From positions 2,544,801 through 2,608,800 of the forward strand of contig KB906724.1 in assembly GCA_000381565.1 (NCBI GenBank): 64,000 nt of DNA, given 5' to 3'. This DNA is from Oxalobacteraceae bacterium AB_14. GTDB taxonomy: Bacteria > Pseudomonadota > Gammaproteobacteria > Burkholderiales > Burkholderiaceae_D. Positions 27,288 to 36,275 of the stretch are shown here, in pieces. A program made the position numbers and the translations under genes. How positions within the stretch are numbered: position 1 is the stretch's first letter; each line of letters starts with the position of its first letter. The notes under the pieces were generated by a model. That model ran no database searches. It was not told where the DNA came from and was given only the letters and a program-made list of their open reading frames with translations.

Positions 27288-28448
27288 ATGAAACACCGCG
27301 CACCTATCGCCATACTTTCCACCGTACTGTTGGCGGGGCAGGCCCTGGCCCAGGAACCCCTCCGCATCGGCGTCATTGCCGCGCTCACCGGGCCGTTCGC
27401 CAACACCGGCAAGCCGTTCGAGGACGGCATCAAGACCTATATGCTGCAGTATGGCGACCAGGTGGCCGGCAGGAAGATCGAGATCATCTACCGCGACGAC
27501 GGCGGCACCAATGTCGACCAGTCCAAGCGGGCCGCCCAGGAGCTGATCACGCGGGATCACGTGAGCTTCCTGATCGGCTTCTCGCTGACGCCGAGCGCGA
27601 TGGCGGTAGCGCCCATCGCCACGCAAGCCAAGATGCCGATGATCGTCATGAACGCGGTCACCAACGGCATCACCGCCAAGTCGCCGTACATGCTGCGCAC
27701 CAGCATGACGATGCACCAGATGACCGGACCGTTCGGCGCCTGGACCGCGAAGAACAAGATCGGCAAGGTCTACACCCTGGTCAGCGACTACAGCACCGGC
27801 CTGGATGCGGAAGCGCGCTTCACCAAGGAGTTCAGCGCCGGCGGCGGCAAGGTGGTGGGCTCGGCGCGGGCGCCGCTGGCCAATCCCGACTATTCACCCT
27901 TCGTCCAGCGCATCAAGGATGAGAAGCCGGACGCGCTGTTCTTCTTCGCGCCCGGCGTCGAGGACGGCATCGGCCTGCTGAAGGCCTTCAGCGACAAGGG
28001 ACTGGACAAGGCGGGCATCAAATTCCTCGGCGTGGGCGACATGACCAGCGAAACCCCGACCCTGGAGGCGCTGGGCGACCGCGCGCTGGGCGCGGTGACG
28101 GTGCTGAACTACGCGCCCTCGCTGGACAACGACGCCAACAAGGCCTTCCTGAAATCCTACGCGCAGGCCGTTCCGGGCCGGCCGCCGGCCACATTCGTCA
28201 CGGTGGCGGCCTACGACACCATGGGCATGATCTACGAGACCGTCCGCAAACTCGGCGGCGCCGTCAACGGCGACAAGGCGATGCAGGTGCTGGCCGGGAT
28301 GAAGCGCGACAGTCCGCGTGGACCGATCAGCATCGACCCGGCCACGCGCGACATCGTGCAGAACATGTACATCCGCGAAGTGAAGAAGGTCAACGGCAAG
28401 CTGGTGAACGAACCGATCGCCGTGCTGCGCGACGTCAGCCCGAACTAA
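27288..28448 (+). CDS. Liv-type ABC transporter periplasmic binding protein (copy 1 of 3)
   Basis: 386 residues with a signal peptide ending GQALAQ and a type-1 periplasmic binding fold of the Leu/Ile/Val-binding group: IGVIAALTGPFANTGKPFEDGIK at the start, EIIYRDDGG, then SDYSTGLDAEARF in the second lobe and SPRGPISIDPATRDIVQNMYIREV near the end. Relatives bind branched amino acids, amides or aromatic acids. It starts 11 bases before the esterase lipoprotein, so the pair is likely one transcript: ester hydrolysis outside, capture of the released acid in the periplasm. No permease is adjacent; it may feed the livHMGF system at 36308-39654. Confidence 0.87.
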   Translation: MKHRAPIAILSTVLLAGQALAQEPLRIGVIAALTGPFANTGKPFEDGIKTYMLQYGDQVAGRKIEIIYRDDGGTNVDQSKRAAQELITRDHVSFLIGFSLTPSAMAVAPIATQAKMPMIVMNAVTNGITAKSPYMLRTSMTMHQMTGPFGAWTAKNKIGKVYTLVSDYSTGLDAEARFTKEFSAGGGKVVGSARAPLANPDYSPFVQRIKDEKPDALFFFAPGVEDGIGLLKAFSDKGLDKAGIKFLGVGDMTSETPTLEALGDRALGAVTVLNYAPSLDNDANKAFLKSYAQAVPGRPPATFVTVAAYDTMGMIYETVRKLGGAVNGDKAMQVLAGMKRDSPRGPISIDPATRDIVQNMYIREVKKVNGKLVNEPIAVLRDVSPN

Positions 28449-28459
28449 GGAGACTCCTC

Positions 28460-30187
28460 ATGATGAACGAACGACGTGTCTTGAACGGCGCGCCGCTGGC
28501 GGCGCTTTGCCTGTCGGCTGCGACCTTGAGCGCTTGTGGCGGAAATGGCGGCGCGGCTCCCGGCAAGTCGGTGACGCTGGCGCAGCTGTCGGCGGCCAGC
28601 GGCGCCAAGCTCTCCTCCTGCGCCGATTTGGCCAGCAAGATTGCCTATCCCAATACGACGATCGCCAGCGCTGCCCCGGTGGCTGCCGGCGTGCTGACGG
28701 TTGCCGGCAAGCCGGTGCCGGCGCATTGCCTGGTGAAGGGATCGATGTATTCGCGCACCGGCCCGATCGACGGCCAAAGCTATGCGATCGGTTTCGAGAT
28801 GCGCCTGCCGGTCGACTGGAACGGCCGCTTCTTCTACCAGGCCAACGGTGGCCTGGATGGCTCGGTGCTCACGGCGATCGGGGAGGTCGGCGGTGGCGGA
28901 CAGTTGGACAGCGCATTGAACCAGGGCTTTGCGGTGATCAGTTCCGATGCAGGCCACGGCGTGGCGACCCCGCTGTTCGGACTAGATCCGCAGGCGCGCC
29001 TGGATTATGGCTACCAGGCCTCGGGCAAGCTGGCGCCGATGGCCAAGAGCGTGATCCAGACCGCCTACGGCAAGGGTCCGGACCGGTCCTATTTCGGCGG
29101 CTGCTCCAACGGCGGCCGCCACACCATGGTGGCGGCGTCCCGCTACGGCGAGCAGTTCGACGGCTATCTGGTCGGCGATCCCGGCTTCCGTCTGCCGTTG
29201 GCGGCGATCGCCAACATCGCCGGCGGCCAGTCCTACGCGGCGCTGGCGACCACGCCGGGCGACCTGTCGACCGGCTTCACGGCGGCCGAACGCGCGCTGG
29301 TGTCGAATGCGGTGCTGGACAAATGCGATGCGCTCGATGGCGTGAAGGATGGATTGGTGCAGGATACCGGCGCCTGTCAGGCCGCCTTTAGCCTGGAGCG
29401 TGATGTCCCGTCCTGTGGAGCACAAGGCCGCGACGGCAGCTGTCTCAGCACCGCGCAGAAGACGGCAATCGGGCAGCTGTTCACGGGCGCCGTCACCAGC
29501 ACCAAGAGCAAGTTCTATTCAAGCTTCCCGTATGACGCGGGCCTGGGCACCGGCAACTGGGCGTTCTGGAAGTTCTTCAGTCCATTGCAGCTCGACTCGG
29601 GTGCGGTGGCGATGATCTGGAAGGTGCCGCCGGTGAACCCGGCAACCTTCAACGGCGCCAGCTTCGCGCTGACATCCAGCATCGACACGCTGCTGGCGCA
29701 GGTCGCGGCGACCGACGGTGCCTATACCGAAAGCGCGATGTCCTTCATGCTGCCGCCGCACCTGACCGACTACAGCACCATCAAGAACCGCGGCGCCAAG
29801 ATGATGCTGTACCACGGCACCAGCGATCCGATCTTCTCCAGCGACGACACCACGGCGTGGTACGACAATCTGCGCGCGGCCAACGGCGGCGACGCCTCCA
29901 GCTTTGCGCGCTTCTTCCGGGTACCGGGCATGAACCATTGTTCCGGCGGTCCGTCCACCGACCAATTCGACATGCTGACGCCATTGGTGAACTGGGTGGA
30001 GAAGGGCCAGGCGCCGGAACGGGTTGTGGCAAGCGCGCGTGGTCCGGGCAACGCCGGCGGCGCCAATGCCGACCTGCCGGCTTCATGGTCGCCGACACGC
30101 ACCCGGCCGCTGTGCCCCTATCCGCAGGTGGCGAAGTACAACGGCAGCGGCAGCATCGAGGACGCGGCCAGCTTCAGCTGCAAGTAG
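28460..30187 (+). CDS. Tannase/feruloyl esterase family lipoprotein
   Basis: 575 residues (a second ATG follows directly). The N-terminus has a lipobox LSAC with Cys26, so it should be a lipid-anchored envelope protein. The alpha/beta-hydrolase domain carries the nucleophile in GGCSNGG (Cys215-Ser216), the aspartate in YHGTSDPIF and the histidine in GMNHCSGG; the cysteine next to Ser and the cysteine next to His form the CS-D-HC disulphide motif of the tannase/feruloyl esterase family. It would split galloyl, feruloyl or similar esters at the cell surface. The partner binding protein upstream and the ferulate genes nearby support an aromatic ester substrate. Confidence 0.87.
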   Translation: MMNERRVLNGAPLAALCLSAATLSACGGNGGAAPGKSVTLAQLSAASGAKLSSCADLASKIAYPNTTIASAAPVAAGVLTVAGKPVPAHCLVKGSMYSRTGPIDGQSYAIGFEMRLPVDWNGRFFYQANGGLDGSVLTAIGEVGGGGQLDSALNQGFAVISSDAGHGVATPLFGLDPQARLDYGYQASGKLAPMAKSVIQTAYGKGPDRSYFGGCSNGGRHTMVAASRYGEQFDGYLVGDPGFRLPLAAIANIAGGQSYAALATTPGDLSTGFTAAERALVSNAVLDKCDALDGVKDGLVQDTGACQAAFSLERDVPSCGAQGRDGSCLSTAQKTAIGQLFTGAVTSTKSKFYSSFPYDAGLGTGNWAFWKFFSPLQLDSGAVAMIWKVPPVNPATFNGASFALTSSIDTLLAQVAATDGAYTESAMSFMLPPHLTDYSTIKNRGAKMMLYHGTSDPIFSSDDTTAWYDNLRAANGGDASSFARFFRVPGMNHCSGGPSTDQFDMLTPLVNWVEKGQAPERVVASARGPGNAGGANADLPASWSPTRTRPLCPYPQVAKYNGSGSIEDAASFSCK

Positions 30188-30200
30188 CAGGGCGGGCGGC

Positions 30201-31376
30201 TTACTTGCCTGGGTCTTTCTGGTTGGTGAACTGGTCGAATTCGACGTTATAGAATTCGTTGCCGACCTTTTCGACCTTGCGCACGTAGACCGTCTGCACG
30301 ATGTCGCGGGTTTGCGGATCGATGCTGATTGGTCCGCGCGGGCTGTTGAGCTGCATGGTCTTCAGGATGGCCATCGCCTGGTCGCCGTCGATCTTGCCGT
30401 TCAATTTGCGCGTCACCTCGTAGATCGCCGCCATGCCGTCATACGCCGCCACGGCCATGAAGTTAGGACGTCCCGCGCCCGGATTGGCCGCCGCAAAACT
30501 CTTCAGGAAGGCGCTGTTCTCCGGCGACTTGTGCGCGGCCGAATAGTGGAAGGTGGTGATCACGCCCAGCGTGGCGTCGCCCATGGCCGGCAGCACGTGG
30601 TCGTCGGTCAGGTCGCCGGTGGCGATGACCTTGATGCCCGCCGCGGCCAGCCCGCGCTCGCGGTAGCCCTTCATGAAGGCGATGCCTTGCTCTCCGGCCG
30701 GAACGAAGATGAACACCGCGTCCGGCTTGGCGTCCTTGATGCGCTGGATGTAGGGCGCGAATTCCGGATTGCGCAGCGGGACGCGGATCGCTTCCGTCAC
30801 CGCGCCGCCGCCTTTGACCAGCTCATTCCTGAACGCCGTTTCGGCATCGATGCCGGGGCCGTAGTCCGCCACCAGCGTCACCACTTTCTTGATGTTGTTC
30901 TTCGCGGCCCATGTCGCCATCGGCGCGGAGATCTGCGGCAGCGTCATCGAAAAGCGCGCGATGTAGTTGGACTTGGTGGTGATGACGGACGTGGCGGCGT
31001 TCATGATGATCATCGGCTTCTTGGCCTGCTCGGCGACAGGGGCCACCGCCAGCGCTTCCGGCGTCAGGCCGAAGCCGGCCAGGAAGTCGACCTTGTCGCG
31101 CACCACCAGCTCCTGCGCCAGCCGCTTGGCGATTTCGGGCGCGGGACCGGTGGTGTCCTTGTAGATGATCTCGATCTTCTTGCCGGCCACCGTGGCGCCG
31201 TTCTGCGCCATCCACGCCTTGATGCCGCCCTCCATCTGCTTGCCGTAGTCGGCGAAGGGGCCGGAGAAGGCGGCGATCACGCCGATCTTGATGGTGTCCT
31301 GGGCCTGCGCCAGCGGCATCGCCGACCAGGCGGTGGTGGCGAGTGTCGCGATTGCTACAAAATTTTTCAACGTCAT
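30201..31376 (-). CDS. Liv-type ABC transporter periplasmic binding protein (copy 2 of 3)
   Basis: 391 residues from ATG31376, which is preceded by CAGGAGAC; the longer open frame upstream is rejected. Signal peptide ends LAQAQ. Binding-fold blocks: IGVIAAFSGPFADYGKQMEGGIKAWM, EIIYKDTTGPAPE, VADYGPGIDAETAF and SPRGPISIDPQTRDIVQTVYVRKVEKVGNEFYNVEFDQF. The C-terminal FYNVEFDQ block is shared with the copy at 43390 (FYNIEFDQ) and absent from the copy at 27288, so copies 2 and 3 are the closer pair. It is divergent from the porin gene, and the PcaR-type operator at 31511-31544 lies in the gap. Confidence 0.87.
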   Translation of the reverse strand: MTLKNFVAIATLATTAWSAMPLAQAQDTIKIGVIAAFSGPFADYGKQMEGGIKAWMAQNGATVAGKKIEIIYKDTTGPAPEIAKRLAQELVVRDKVDFLAGFGLTPEALAVAPVAEQAKKPMIIMNAATSVITTKSNYIARFSMTLPQISAPMATWAAKNNIKKVVTLVADYGPGIDAETAFRNELVKGGGAVTEAIRVPLRNPEFAPYIQRIKDAKPDAVFIFVPAGEQGIAFMKGYRERGLAAAGIKVIATGDLTDDHVLPAMGDATLGVITTFHYSAAHKSPENSAFLKSFAAANPGAGRPNFMAVAAYDGMAAIYEVTRKLNGKIDGDQAMAILKTMQLNSPRGPISIDPQTRDIVQTVYVRKVEKVGNEFYNVEFDQFTNQKDPGK

Positions 31377-31472
31377 GCTGGTCTCCTGTGCGTTTCTGTT
31401 TTCTCTATGAAGATTGGCCCGGCGCGGCGGGTGGATGCGGCGGCGGGACTCAATTTTGCCACGCGGCGTTGG

Positions 31473-31501
31473 TTGACAGCGCCGCGCTTCCTGCATAGTA
31501 T
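31473..31501 (+). promoter_or_regulatory. Predicted sigma-70 promoter of the porin gene
   Basis: TTGACA (exact -35), 17 bases, TAGTAT. The start would fall near 31508, immediately before the PcaR-type operator at 31511-31544, the same layout as at the pcaI promoter. Confidence 0.6.
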
Positions 31502-31510
31502 CCAATCTAT

Positions 31511-31544
31511 GTGCGATTAACAACCTATTGTTCGATAATCGCAC
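31511..31544 (+). promoter_or_regulatory. PcaR-type operator upstream of the porin
   Basis: GTGCGATTA at 31511-31519 and GTTCGATAATCGCAC at 31530-31544, arranged as an inverted pair. The 15-base box is, as I recall it, identical to the PcaR site reported for Pseudomonas putida pcaIJ. Two further copies with the same 19-base offset are at 33661-33694 and 40699-40732. Confidence 0.72.
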
Positions 31545-31584
31545 ATCATTAAAATCACGTATTCAATAACAACAGGAGACTGGA

Positions 31585-32676
31585 ATGAAGAACGCAATCC
31601 GATGCGCTGCGGCGCTGCTGGCTGGGGTCAGCGCATCCGGCGCCATGGCGCAAAGCAGCGTCACGGTGTACGGCCTGGTAGACACAGGCCTGGTTCATAC
31701 GACCAACGCCAACGCCGCCGGCGCCAGCATCACCAAGATGCCGTCGCTGACCGGTTCCTTCCCGTCGCGGCTGGGCTTCCGCGGCAGCGAGGACCTGGGC
31801 GACGGCCTGCAGGCCGTGTTCACGCTGGAAATGGGATTGTCGATGGATACCGGCACCATGGGGCAGGGCAACCGCCTGTTCGGCCGCCAGGCGTCGGTGG
31901 GCTTGAAGGGCGCGTTCGGCACGGTGACGCTGGGCCGCCAGATCAACATGACCTATATCGCTGCGATGAAGGGCGATGTGCTGGGCCCTAACCTGTTCGC
32001 GATCGGCAGCATCGATTCATACCTGCCGAACGCGCGCAGCGACAACGCCATCGGCTATCTGGGCAACTTCAATAATTTCGTGGTTGGCGCCACCTACAGC
32101 AGCGGGCGCGATGCGTCGGCCGCTGGCGGTCCCGCCGCCACCGGCTGCCCTGGCGAGGTGGCGGGAAATTCCAAGGCCTGCCGCCAGATCACCGGCATGG
32201 TCGGCTACGAGACGCCCGAATATGGCCTGAACACGTCCTACGACATCTTGTACGGCAATGTCGGCGCGGCCGGCGGCCTGACCAGCAGCGACAACAGCGA
32301 CAAGCGCATCACCGTCAACGGTTATGCCAAGGTGGGGGCGGCCAAGATCGGTGGCGGTTTAGTCGACCGCACCACGCGCGCGGTCACCGGTGTGACCGAG
32401 TCGGACCTGTACTTCCTGGGAGTGAGCTATCCGGTGACGCCGCTGTCCACGCTGGATGTGCAGGTGGCGCGCCGCGACATCAAGAACAGCAGCGCGGATG
32501 TCAACATGGTGGTGGCCCGCCTGACCTACTACCTGTCGAAGCGCACCGCCGTGTATGGTGCGCTGGGCCGCATGCAGAACTCCGGCGCGTCGGCAGTGGC
32601 GCTGGACGCCGGCGGCACCGTCGGCGCGGGCCTGACGCAGAACGGCGTCATGGCCGGCCTGCGCCACAGCTTCTAA
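31585..32676 (+). CDS. Gram-negative porin
   Basis: 363 residues. Signal peptide ends SGAMAQ, followed directly by SSVTVYGLVDTGL, the first strand of betaproteobacterial trimeric porins. Further hallmarks are SRLGFRGSEDLGDGLQAVFTLEMGL, the LFGRQASVGLKGAFGTVTLGRQ block and a terminal phenylalanine (GLRHSF). It would let small anionic solutes through the outer membrane. The PcaR-type operator just downstream of its promoter suggests that it is induced with the beta-ketoadipate genes and serves uptake of aromatic acids. Confidence 0.92.
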   Translation: MKNAIRCAAALLAGVSASGAMAQSSVTVYGLVDTGLVHTTNANAAGASITKMPSLTGSFPSRLGFRGSEDLGDGLQAVFTLEMGLSMDTGTMGQGNRLFGRQASVGLKGAFGTVTLGRQINMTYIAAMKGDVLGPNLFAIGSIDSYLPNARSDNAIGYLGNFNNFVVGATYSSGRDASAAGGPAATGCPGEVAGNSKACRQITGMVGYETPEYGLNTSYDILYGNVGAAGGLTSSDNSDKRITVNGYAKVGAAKIGGGLVDRTTRAVTGVTESDLYFLGVSYPVTPLSTLDVQVARRDIKNSSADVNMVVARLTYYLSKRTAVYGALGRMQNSGASAVALDAGGTVGAGLTQNGVMAGLRHSF

Positions 32677-32685
32677 AGAAAGCGC

Positions 32686-32735
32686 TTCAAAATGAGCGTG
32701 GCAAGGCGCCGCAACGACGCCACGGTCATTTTGAA
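32686..32735. terminator. Long bidirectional stem-loop between porin and pcaR
   Basis: Arms 32686-32702 and 32719-32735 (TTCAAAATGAGCGTGGC against GCCACGGTCATTTTGAA) pair at 16 of 17 positions around a 16-base loop. It lies between the convergent porin and IclR-family genes. The AT-rich base of the stem supplies the A/T tracts needed for termination in both directions. Confidence 0.7.
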
Positions 32736-32741
32736 CGGTTT

Positions 32742-33581
32742 CTAAGGGAGGAGTATCGAGAGTTCCTGGGCCCCGCGCAACAGCACGGGCAGGAACTCTT
32801 TTTCCAGCTGCTTGACGCTGACGCGCGATGCTTGCGCTCCCACGTTCAGCGCCGCCAGCACCGTGCCGGACGCGCCGCGCACCGGCACCGCGATCGAGCG
32901 CAGACCCAGTTCCAGTTCCTCGTCGTTGACGGCGTAGCCGGCCTGGCGCACGCCGGCCAGGATCTCGCGCAGGCGCTTCTGGTTGACCACCGTGTTTTCG
33001 GTCATCGGCCGCAGCGCGGTGCGGGCCAGGTACTGGTCCAGCTCCGCCGGCGGCAGGTGCGCCAGCATCACGCGGCCCAGCGAGGTGCAGTAGGCGGGCA
33101 GGCGGCTGCCGGTGTTGAGCGCCACCGACATCACGCGCGAGGTGGCGGCGCGCGCCACGTAGAGCACTTCGTCGTCGTCCAGCACCGCCAGCGAGCTCGA
33201 TTCGTTCAGCGCGCGGCTGATGTTGTTCAGGTAGGGTTGGGCCGACACCGTCAACGGCGTTGACGACAGGTAGGAATAACCCAGCGTCAGCACCTTGGGA
33301 CGCAGCGAAAAATTGTTCAATTCCGCATCCACATAACCCAGCTCGCGCAGCGTATGCAGGCAGCGCCGCACGGCGGCGCGCGGAATGCCGGTTTTCTGGC
33401 TGATGTTGGCGATGGTCTGCGGCTTGCGGGAATCGCTGAAGGCGCGCACCACGGCCAGGCCGCGCGCCAGCGACGTCATGAAACTGGGATCGGTCAGCGC
33501 GTCGATCTGTTCGGAGATGGTTGGTTCGTGCTCCGGCACAGCCTGGGCGACGCTGGTTTTAGGTTTGGTGGTCTTGGACAT
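32742..33581 (-). CDS. pcaR: IclR family regulator of beta-ketoadipate genes (PcaR)
   Basis: 279 residues. After a polar leader of about 30 residues comes DPSFMTSLARGLAVVRAFSDSRKPQTIANISQKTGIPRAAVRRCLHTLRELGY, the IclR winged helix in the form specific to the PcaR/PcaU/PobR group. The effector domain contains RVMSVALNTGSRLPAYCTSLGRVMLAHLP and ends with the YAVNDEELELGLRSIAVPV block. Divergent from pcaIJF, with operator and promoter in the 135-base gap. PcaR of Pseudomonas activates pcaIJ in response to beta-ketoadipate; the same is expected here, extended to the porin and a Cache gene by shared operators. Confidence 0.88.
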   Translation of the reverse strand: MSKTTKPKTSVAQAVPEHEPTISEQIDALTDPSFMTSLARGLAVVRAFSDSRKPQTIANISQKTGIPRAAVRRCLHTLRELGYVDAELNNFSLRPKVLTLGYSYLSSTPLTVSAQPYLNNISRALNESSSLAVLDDDEVLYVARAATSRVMSVALNTGSRLPAYCTSLGRVMLAHLPPAELDQYLARTALRPMTENTVVNQKRLREILAGVRQAGYAVNDEELELGLRSIAVPVRGASGTVLAALNVGAQASRVSVKQLEKEFLPVLLRGAQELSILLP

Positions 33582-33626
33582 GGCGTGATTTTAATGCAGT
33601 AGGCTAGTTCGATAGGTGTTTTTTTG

Positions 33627-33656
33627 TTGACCGTGGCGGGATTACGTTGCTACACT
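33627..33656 (+). promoter_or_regulatory. Predicted sigma-70 promoter of pcaIJF
   Basis: TTGACC, 18 bases, TACACT. The operator at 33661-33694 follows directly. An extra half box, GTTCGATA, lies upstream at 33607-33614 and may serve pcaR autoregulation. Confidence 0.5.
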
Positions 33657-33660
33657 GGGT

Positions 33661-33694
33661 GTGCGGTAATCAATCATTAGTTCGATTATCGCAC
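33661..33694 (+). promoter_or_regulatory. PcaR-type operator upstream of pcaI
   Basis: GTGCGGTAATC at 33661-33671 pairs with GATTATCGCAC at 33684-33694 (10 of 11 positions). The second half includes GTTCGATTATCGCAC, one base different from the porin copy. The distance from the first to the second box is 19 bases, as at the other two sites. Confidence 0.72.
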
Positions 33695-33716
33695 ACCGAA
33701 CCTAAAAGGCAGGCAT

Positions 33717-34382
33717 ATGATCGACAAAACATTTGCATCACTGGAGGGCGCCGTGGCTGACATCCACGACGGCGCGACGGTCATGATCGGCGGCTTCGGC
33801 AACGCCGGCATGCCGTCCGCGCTGATCGACGCGCTGATCGAGCAGGGCGCGCGCGACCTCACCATCGTCAACAACAACGCCGGCAACGGCGAAACGGGAC
33901 TGGCCGCGCTGCTCAAGGCCAAGCGGGTGCGCAAGATCATCTGCTCCTTCCCGCGCCAGGCCGACTCCCATCATTTCGACGCGTTGTACCGCGCCGGCGA
34001 GATCGAGCTGGAACTGACCCCGCAAGGCAACCTGGCGGAACGCATCCGCGCCGCCGGCGCCGGCATCGGCGGTTTCTTCTCGCCGACCGGCTACGGCACG
34101 CTGCTGGCCGAGGGCAAGGAGACGCGCCTGATCGACGGCCGCCACTATGTGCTGGAATCGCCGATCCATGCGGACTTCGCGCTGATCAAGGCGCTGCGCG
34201 GCGACCGCTGGGGCAACCTGGTGTACCGCAAGACGGCGCGCAACTTCGGTCCCATCATGGCGATGGCGGCCAAGACCACCATCGCCCAGGTGCGGCAGGT
34301 GGTGGCGCTGGGCGAGCTCGATCCCGAAGCGATCATCACCCCCGGCATCTTTGTCCAGCGTGTAGTGCAGGAGGCGGTATGA
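33717..34382 (+). CDS. pcaI: 3-Oxoadipate CoA-transferase subunit A
   Basis: 221 residues, the usual size. Family I CoA-transferase alpha subunit: VMIGGFGNAGMPSALIDALIEQGARDLTIVNNNAGNG, then GFFSPTGYGTLLAEGKETR and FALIKALRGDRWGNLVYRKTARNF. With PcaJ it moves CoA from succinyl-CoA to 3-oxoadipate. Its stop overlaps the pcaJ start (ATGA), as expected for equimolar subunits. First gene of pcaIJF, which is followed by livHMGF. Confidence 0.95.
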   Translation: MIDKTFASLEGAVADIHDGATVMIGGFGNAGMPSALIDALIEQGARDLTIVNNNAGNGETGLAALLKAKRVRKIICSFPRQADSHHFDALYRAGEIELELTPQGNLAERIRAAGAGIGGFFSPTGYGTLLAEGKETRLIDGRHYVLESPIHADFALIKALRGDRWGNLVYRKTARNFGPIMAMAAKTTIAQVRQVVALGELDPEAIITPGIFVQRVVQEAV

Positions 34383-35023
34383 CAAACAGATACACCCGCG
34401 ACCAGATGGCGGCCCGCGTGGCGCAGGACATTCCCGAAGGCGCCTACGTCAACCTGGGCATCGGCCTGCCGACCAAGGTGGCCGACCACCTGCCGGCCGA
34501 GCGCGAAGTATTCCTGCACAGCGAGAACGGCCTGCTGGGCATGGGCCCGGCGCCGGCGCCCGGCGAGGAAGACGAAGACCTGATCAATGCCGGCAAGCAG
34601 CCGGTGACGCTGCTGACCGGTGGCGCCTACTTCCACCACGGCGATTCCTTCGCCATGATGCGCGGCGGCCACCTGGACGTGTGCGTGCTGGGCGCCTTCC
34701 AGGTGGCGGCCAACGGCGACCTGGCCAATTGGCACACCGGCGCCCCGGATGCGATACCTGCCGTCGGCGGAGCGATGGACCTGGCGATCGGCGCCAAGCA
34801 GGTGTTCGTCATGATGGAACACCAGACCAAGACCGGTGAAAGCAAAATCGTCAGCCAGTGCAGCTATCCGCTGACGGGGGTCGCCTGCGTCAACCGCATC
34901 TACACCGACCTGGCGGTGCTGGACGTGACGCCGGCCGGCCTGGCGGTGCGCGAGATGGCGCCGGGATTGAGTTTTGAACAGCTGCAAGCGGCCACCGGTG
35001 CGCCTTTGCTGCCGCTGAAATAA
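34379..35023 (+). CDS. pcaJ: 3-Oxoadipate CoA-transferase subunit B
   Basis: 214 residues. The beta-subunit hallmarks are YVNLGIGLPTKVADHLP and the active-site glutamate in LHSENGLLGMGP. Later blocks are GAFQVAANGDLANW and GGAMDLAIGAKQVFVMMEHQTKTGESKIV. It supplies the catalytic Glu that carries the CoA thioester. Eleven bases separate it from pcaF; all three pcaIJF genes are on one transcript by spacing. Confidence 0.95.
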   Translation: MTNRYTRDQMAARVAQDIPEGAYVNLGIGLPTKVADHLPAEREVFLHSENGLLGMGPAPAPGEEDEDLINAGKQPVTLLTGGAYFHHGDSFAMMRGGHLDVCVLGAFQVAANGDLANWHTGAPDAIPAVGGAMDLAIGAKQVFVMMEHQTKTGESKIVSQCSYPLTGVACVNRIYTDLAVLDVTPAGLAVREMAPGLSFEQLQAATGAPLLPLK

Positions 35024-35034
35024 GAGGAGACAAA

Positions 35035-36237
35035 ATGAACGAAGCATATATCTGCGACGCCGTGCGCACACCGATCGGCCGCTACGGCGGCGCGCTGAAG
35101 GACATGCGCGCCGACGACCTGGGCGCGCTGCCGCTGCGGGAACTGATGCGCCGCAATCCCGACGTGCAGTGGGACCAGGTGGATGACGTGATCTACGGCT
35201 GCGCCAACCAGGCCGGCGAAGACAATCGCAACGTGGCGCGCATGTCGGCGCTGCTGGCCGGACTGCCGCAGGAGGTGCCGGGTTCCACCGTCAACCGCCT
35301 GTGCGGCTCCGGCATGGACGCCATCGGCACGGCGGCGCGGGCGATCCAGGCGGGCGACGCCTGCCTGATGATCGCCGGCGGCGTGGAATCGATGACGCGC
35401 GCGCCTTTTGTCATGGGCAAGCCCGATGCGGCGTTCTCGCGCAACGCGGCGTTGCAGGACACGACGATGGGCTGGCGCTTCATCAACAAGGCGCTGAAGG
35501 AAGCCTACGGCGTCGAGACCATGCCGGAGACGGCGGAAAACGTCGCCCAGGACTATGGCGTCAGCCGCGCCGACCAGGATGCGTTTGCGCTGGCGAGCCA
35601 GAACAAGACCGCCATCGCCATCACCGAAGGCATCTTCGAGCGCGAGATCGTGCCGGTGTCGCTGCCGCAGCGGAAAGGCGATCCTCTGGTGTTCGCGCAG
35701 GACGAGCATCCGCGCGCCACCACCATCGAGGCGCTGGCCAGGTTGAAAGGCGTGGTGCGGCCCGAGGGCAGCGTCACCGCCGGCAATGCCTCCGGCATCA
35801 ACGACGGCGCCTGCGCGCTGCTGATCGCCAGCGGCGAAGCGGCCAAGCGGCACGGCCTGAAACCGTTGGCCCGCATCGTCGGCATGGCGACGGCCGGCGT
35901 GGCGCCGCGCGTGATGGGCATCGGCCCGGTGCCTGCGGTGCAAAAGCTGCTGCGCCAGACTGGCCTGACGCTGGAGCAGATGGACGTCATCGAATTGAAT
36001 GAAGCCTTCGCCGCGCAAGGTCTGGCCGTGCTGCGCCAGCTCGGCCTGCGGGACGACGATGCGCGCATCAATCCCAACGGCGGCGCCATCGCGCTGGGAC
36101 ATCCGCTGGGCATGAGCGGCGCGCGGCTGGTGACCACCGCGACCTACCAGCTGCATCGCAGCGGCGGCCGCTATGCGCTGTGCACCATGTGCATAGGCGT
36201 GGGGCAGGGCATTGCGATGATTGTCGAAAGAGTGTGA
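35035..36237 (+). CDS. pcaF: 3-Oxoadipyl-CoA thiolase
   Basis: 400 residues. Nucleophile cysteine in NRLCGSGMDAIGTAARAI, the NEAFAAQGL motif, histidine in GGAIALGHPLGMSGAR and second cysteine in CTMCIGVGQGIA: a full degradative thiolase. The N-terminus EAYICDAVRTPIGRYGGALKDMRADDLGALPL is the PcaF/PaaJ form. It cleaves 3-oxoadipyl-CoA to succinyl-CoA and acetyl-CoA, the last step of the protocatechuate route. The next gene, livH, begins 70 bases later. Confidence 0.95.
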   Translation: MNEAYICDAVRTPIGRYGGALKDMRADDLGALPLRELMRRNPDVQWDQVDDVIYGCANQAGEDNRNVARMSALLAGLPQEVPGSTVNRLCGSGMDAIGTAARAIQAGDACLMIAGGVESMTRAPFVMGKPDAAFSRNAALQDTTMGWRFINKALKEAYGVETMPETAENVAQDYGVSRADQDAFALASQNKTAIAITEGIFEREIVPVSLPQRKGDPLVFAQDEHPRATTIEALARLKGVVRPEGSVTAGNASGINDGACALLIASGEAAKRHGLKPLARIVGMATAGVAPRVMGIGPVPAVQKLLRQTGLTLEQMDVIELNEAFAAQGLAVLRQLGLRDDDARINPNGGAIALGHPLGMSGARLVTTATYQLHRSGGRYALCTMCIGVGQGIAMIVERV

Positions 36238-36275
36238 TTCAATGTGGTTTGTAGAGCAGTTGTGGAGACAAAAAA

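Noticed and set aside
31377-31544. N-terminal extension of the binding protein at 30201 by 56 residues
   Set aside because: The extension is basic and would bury the signal peptide. ATG31376 has a perfect CAGGAGAC site.
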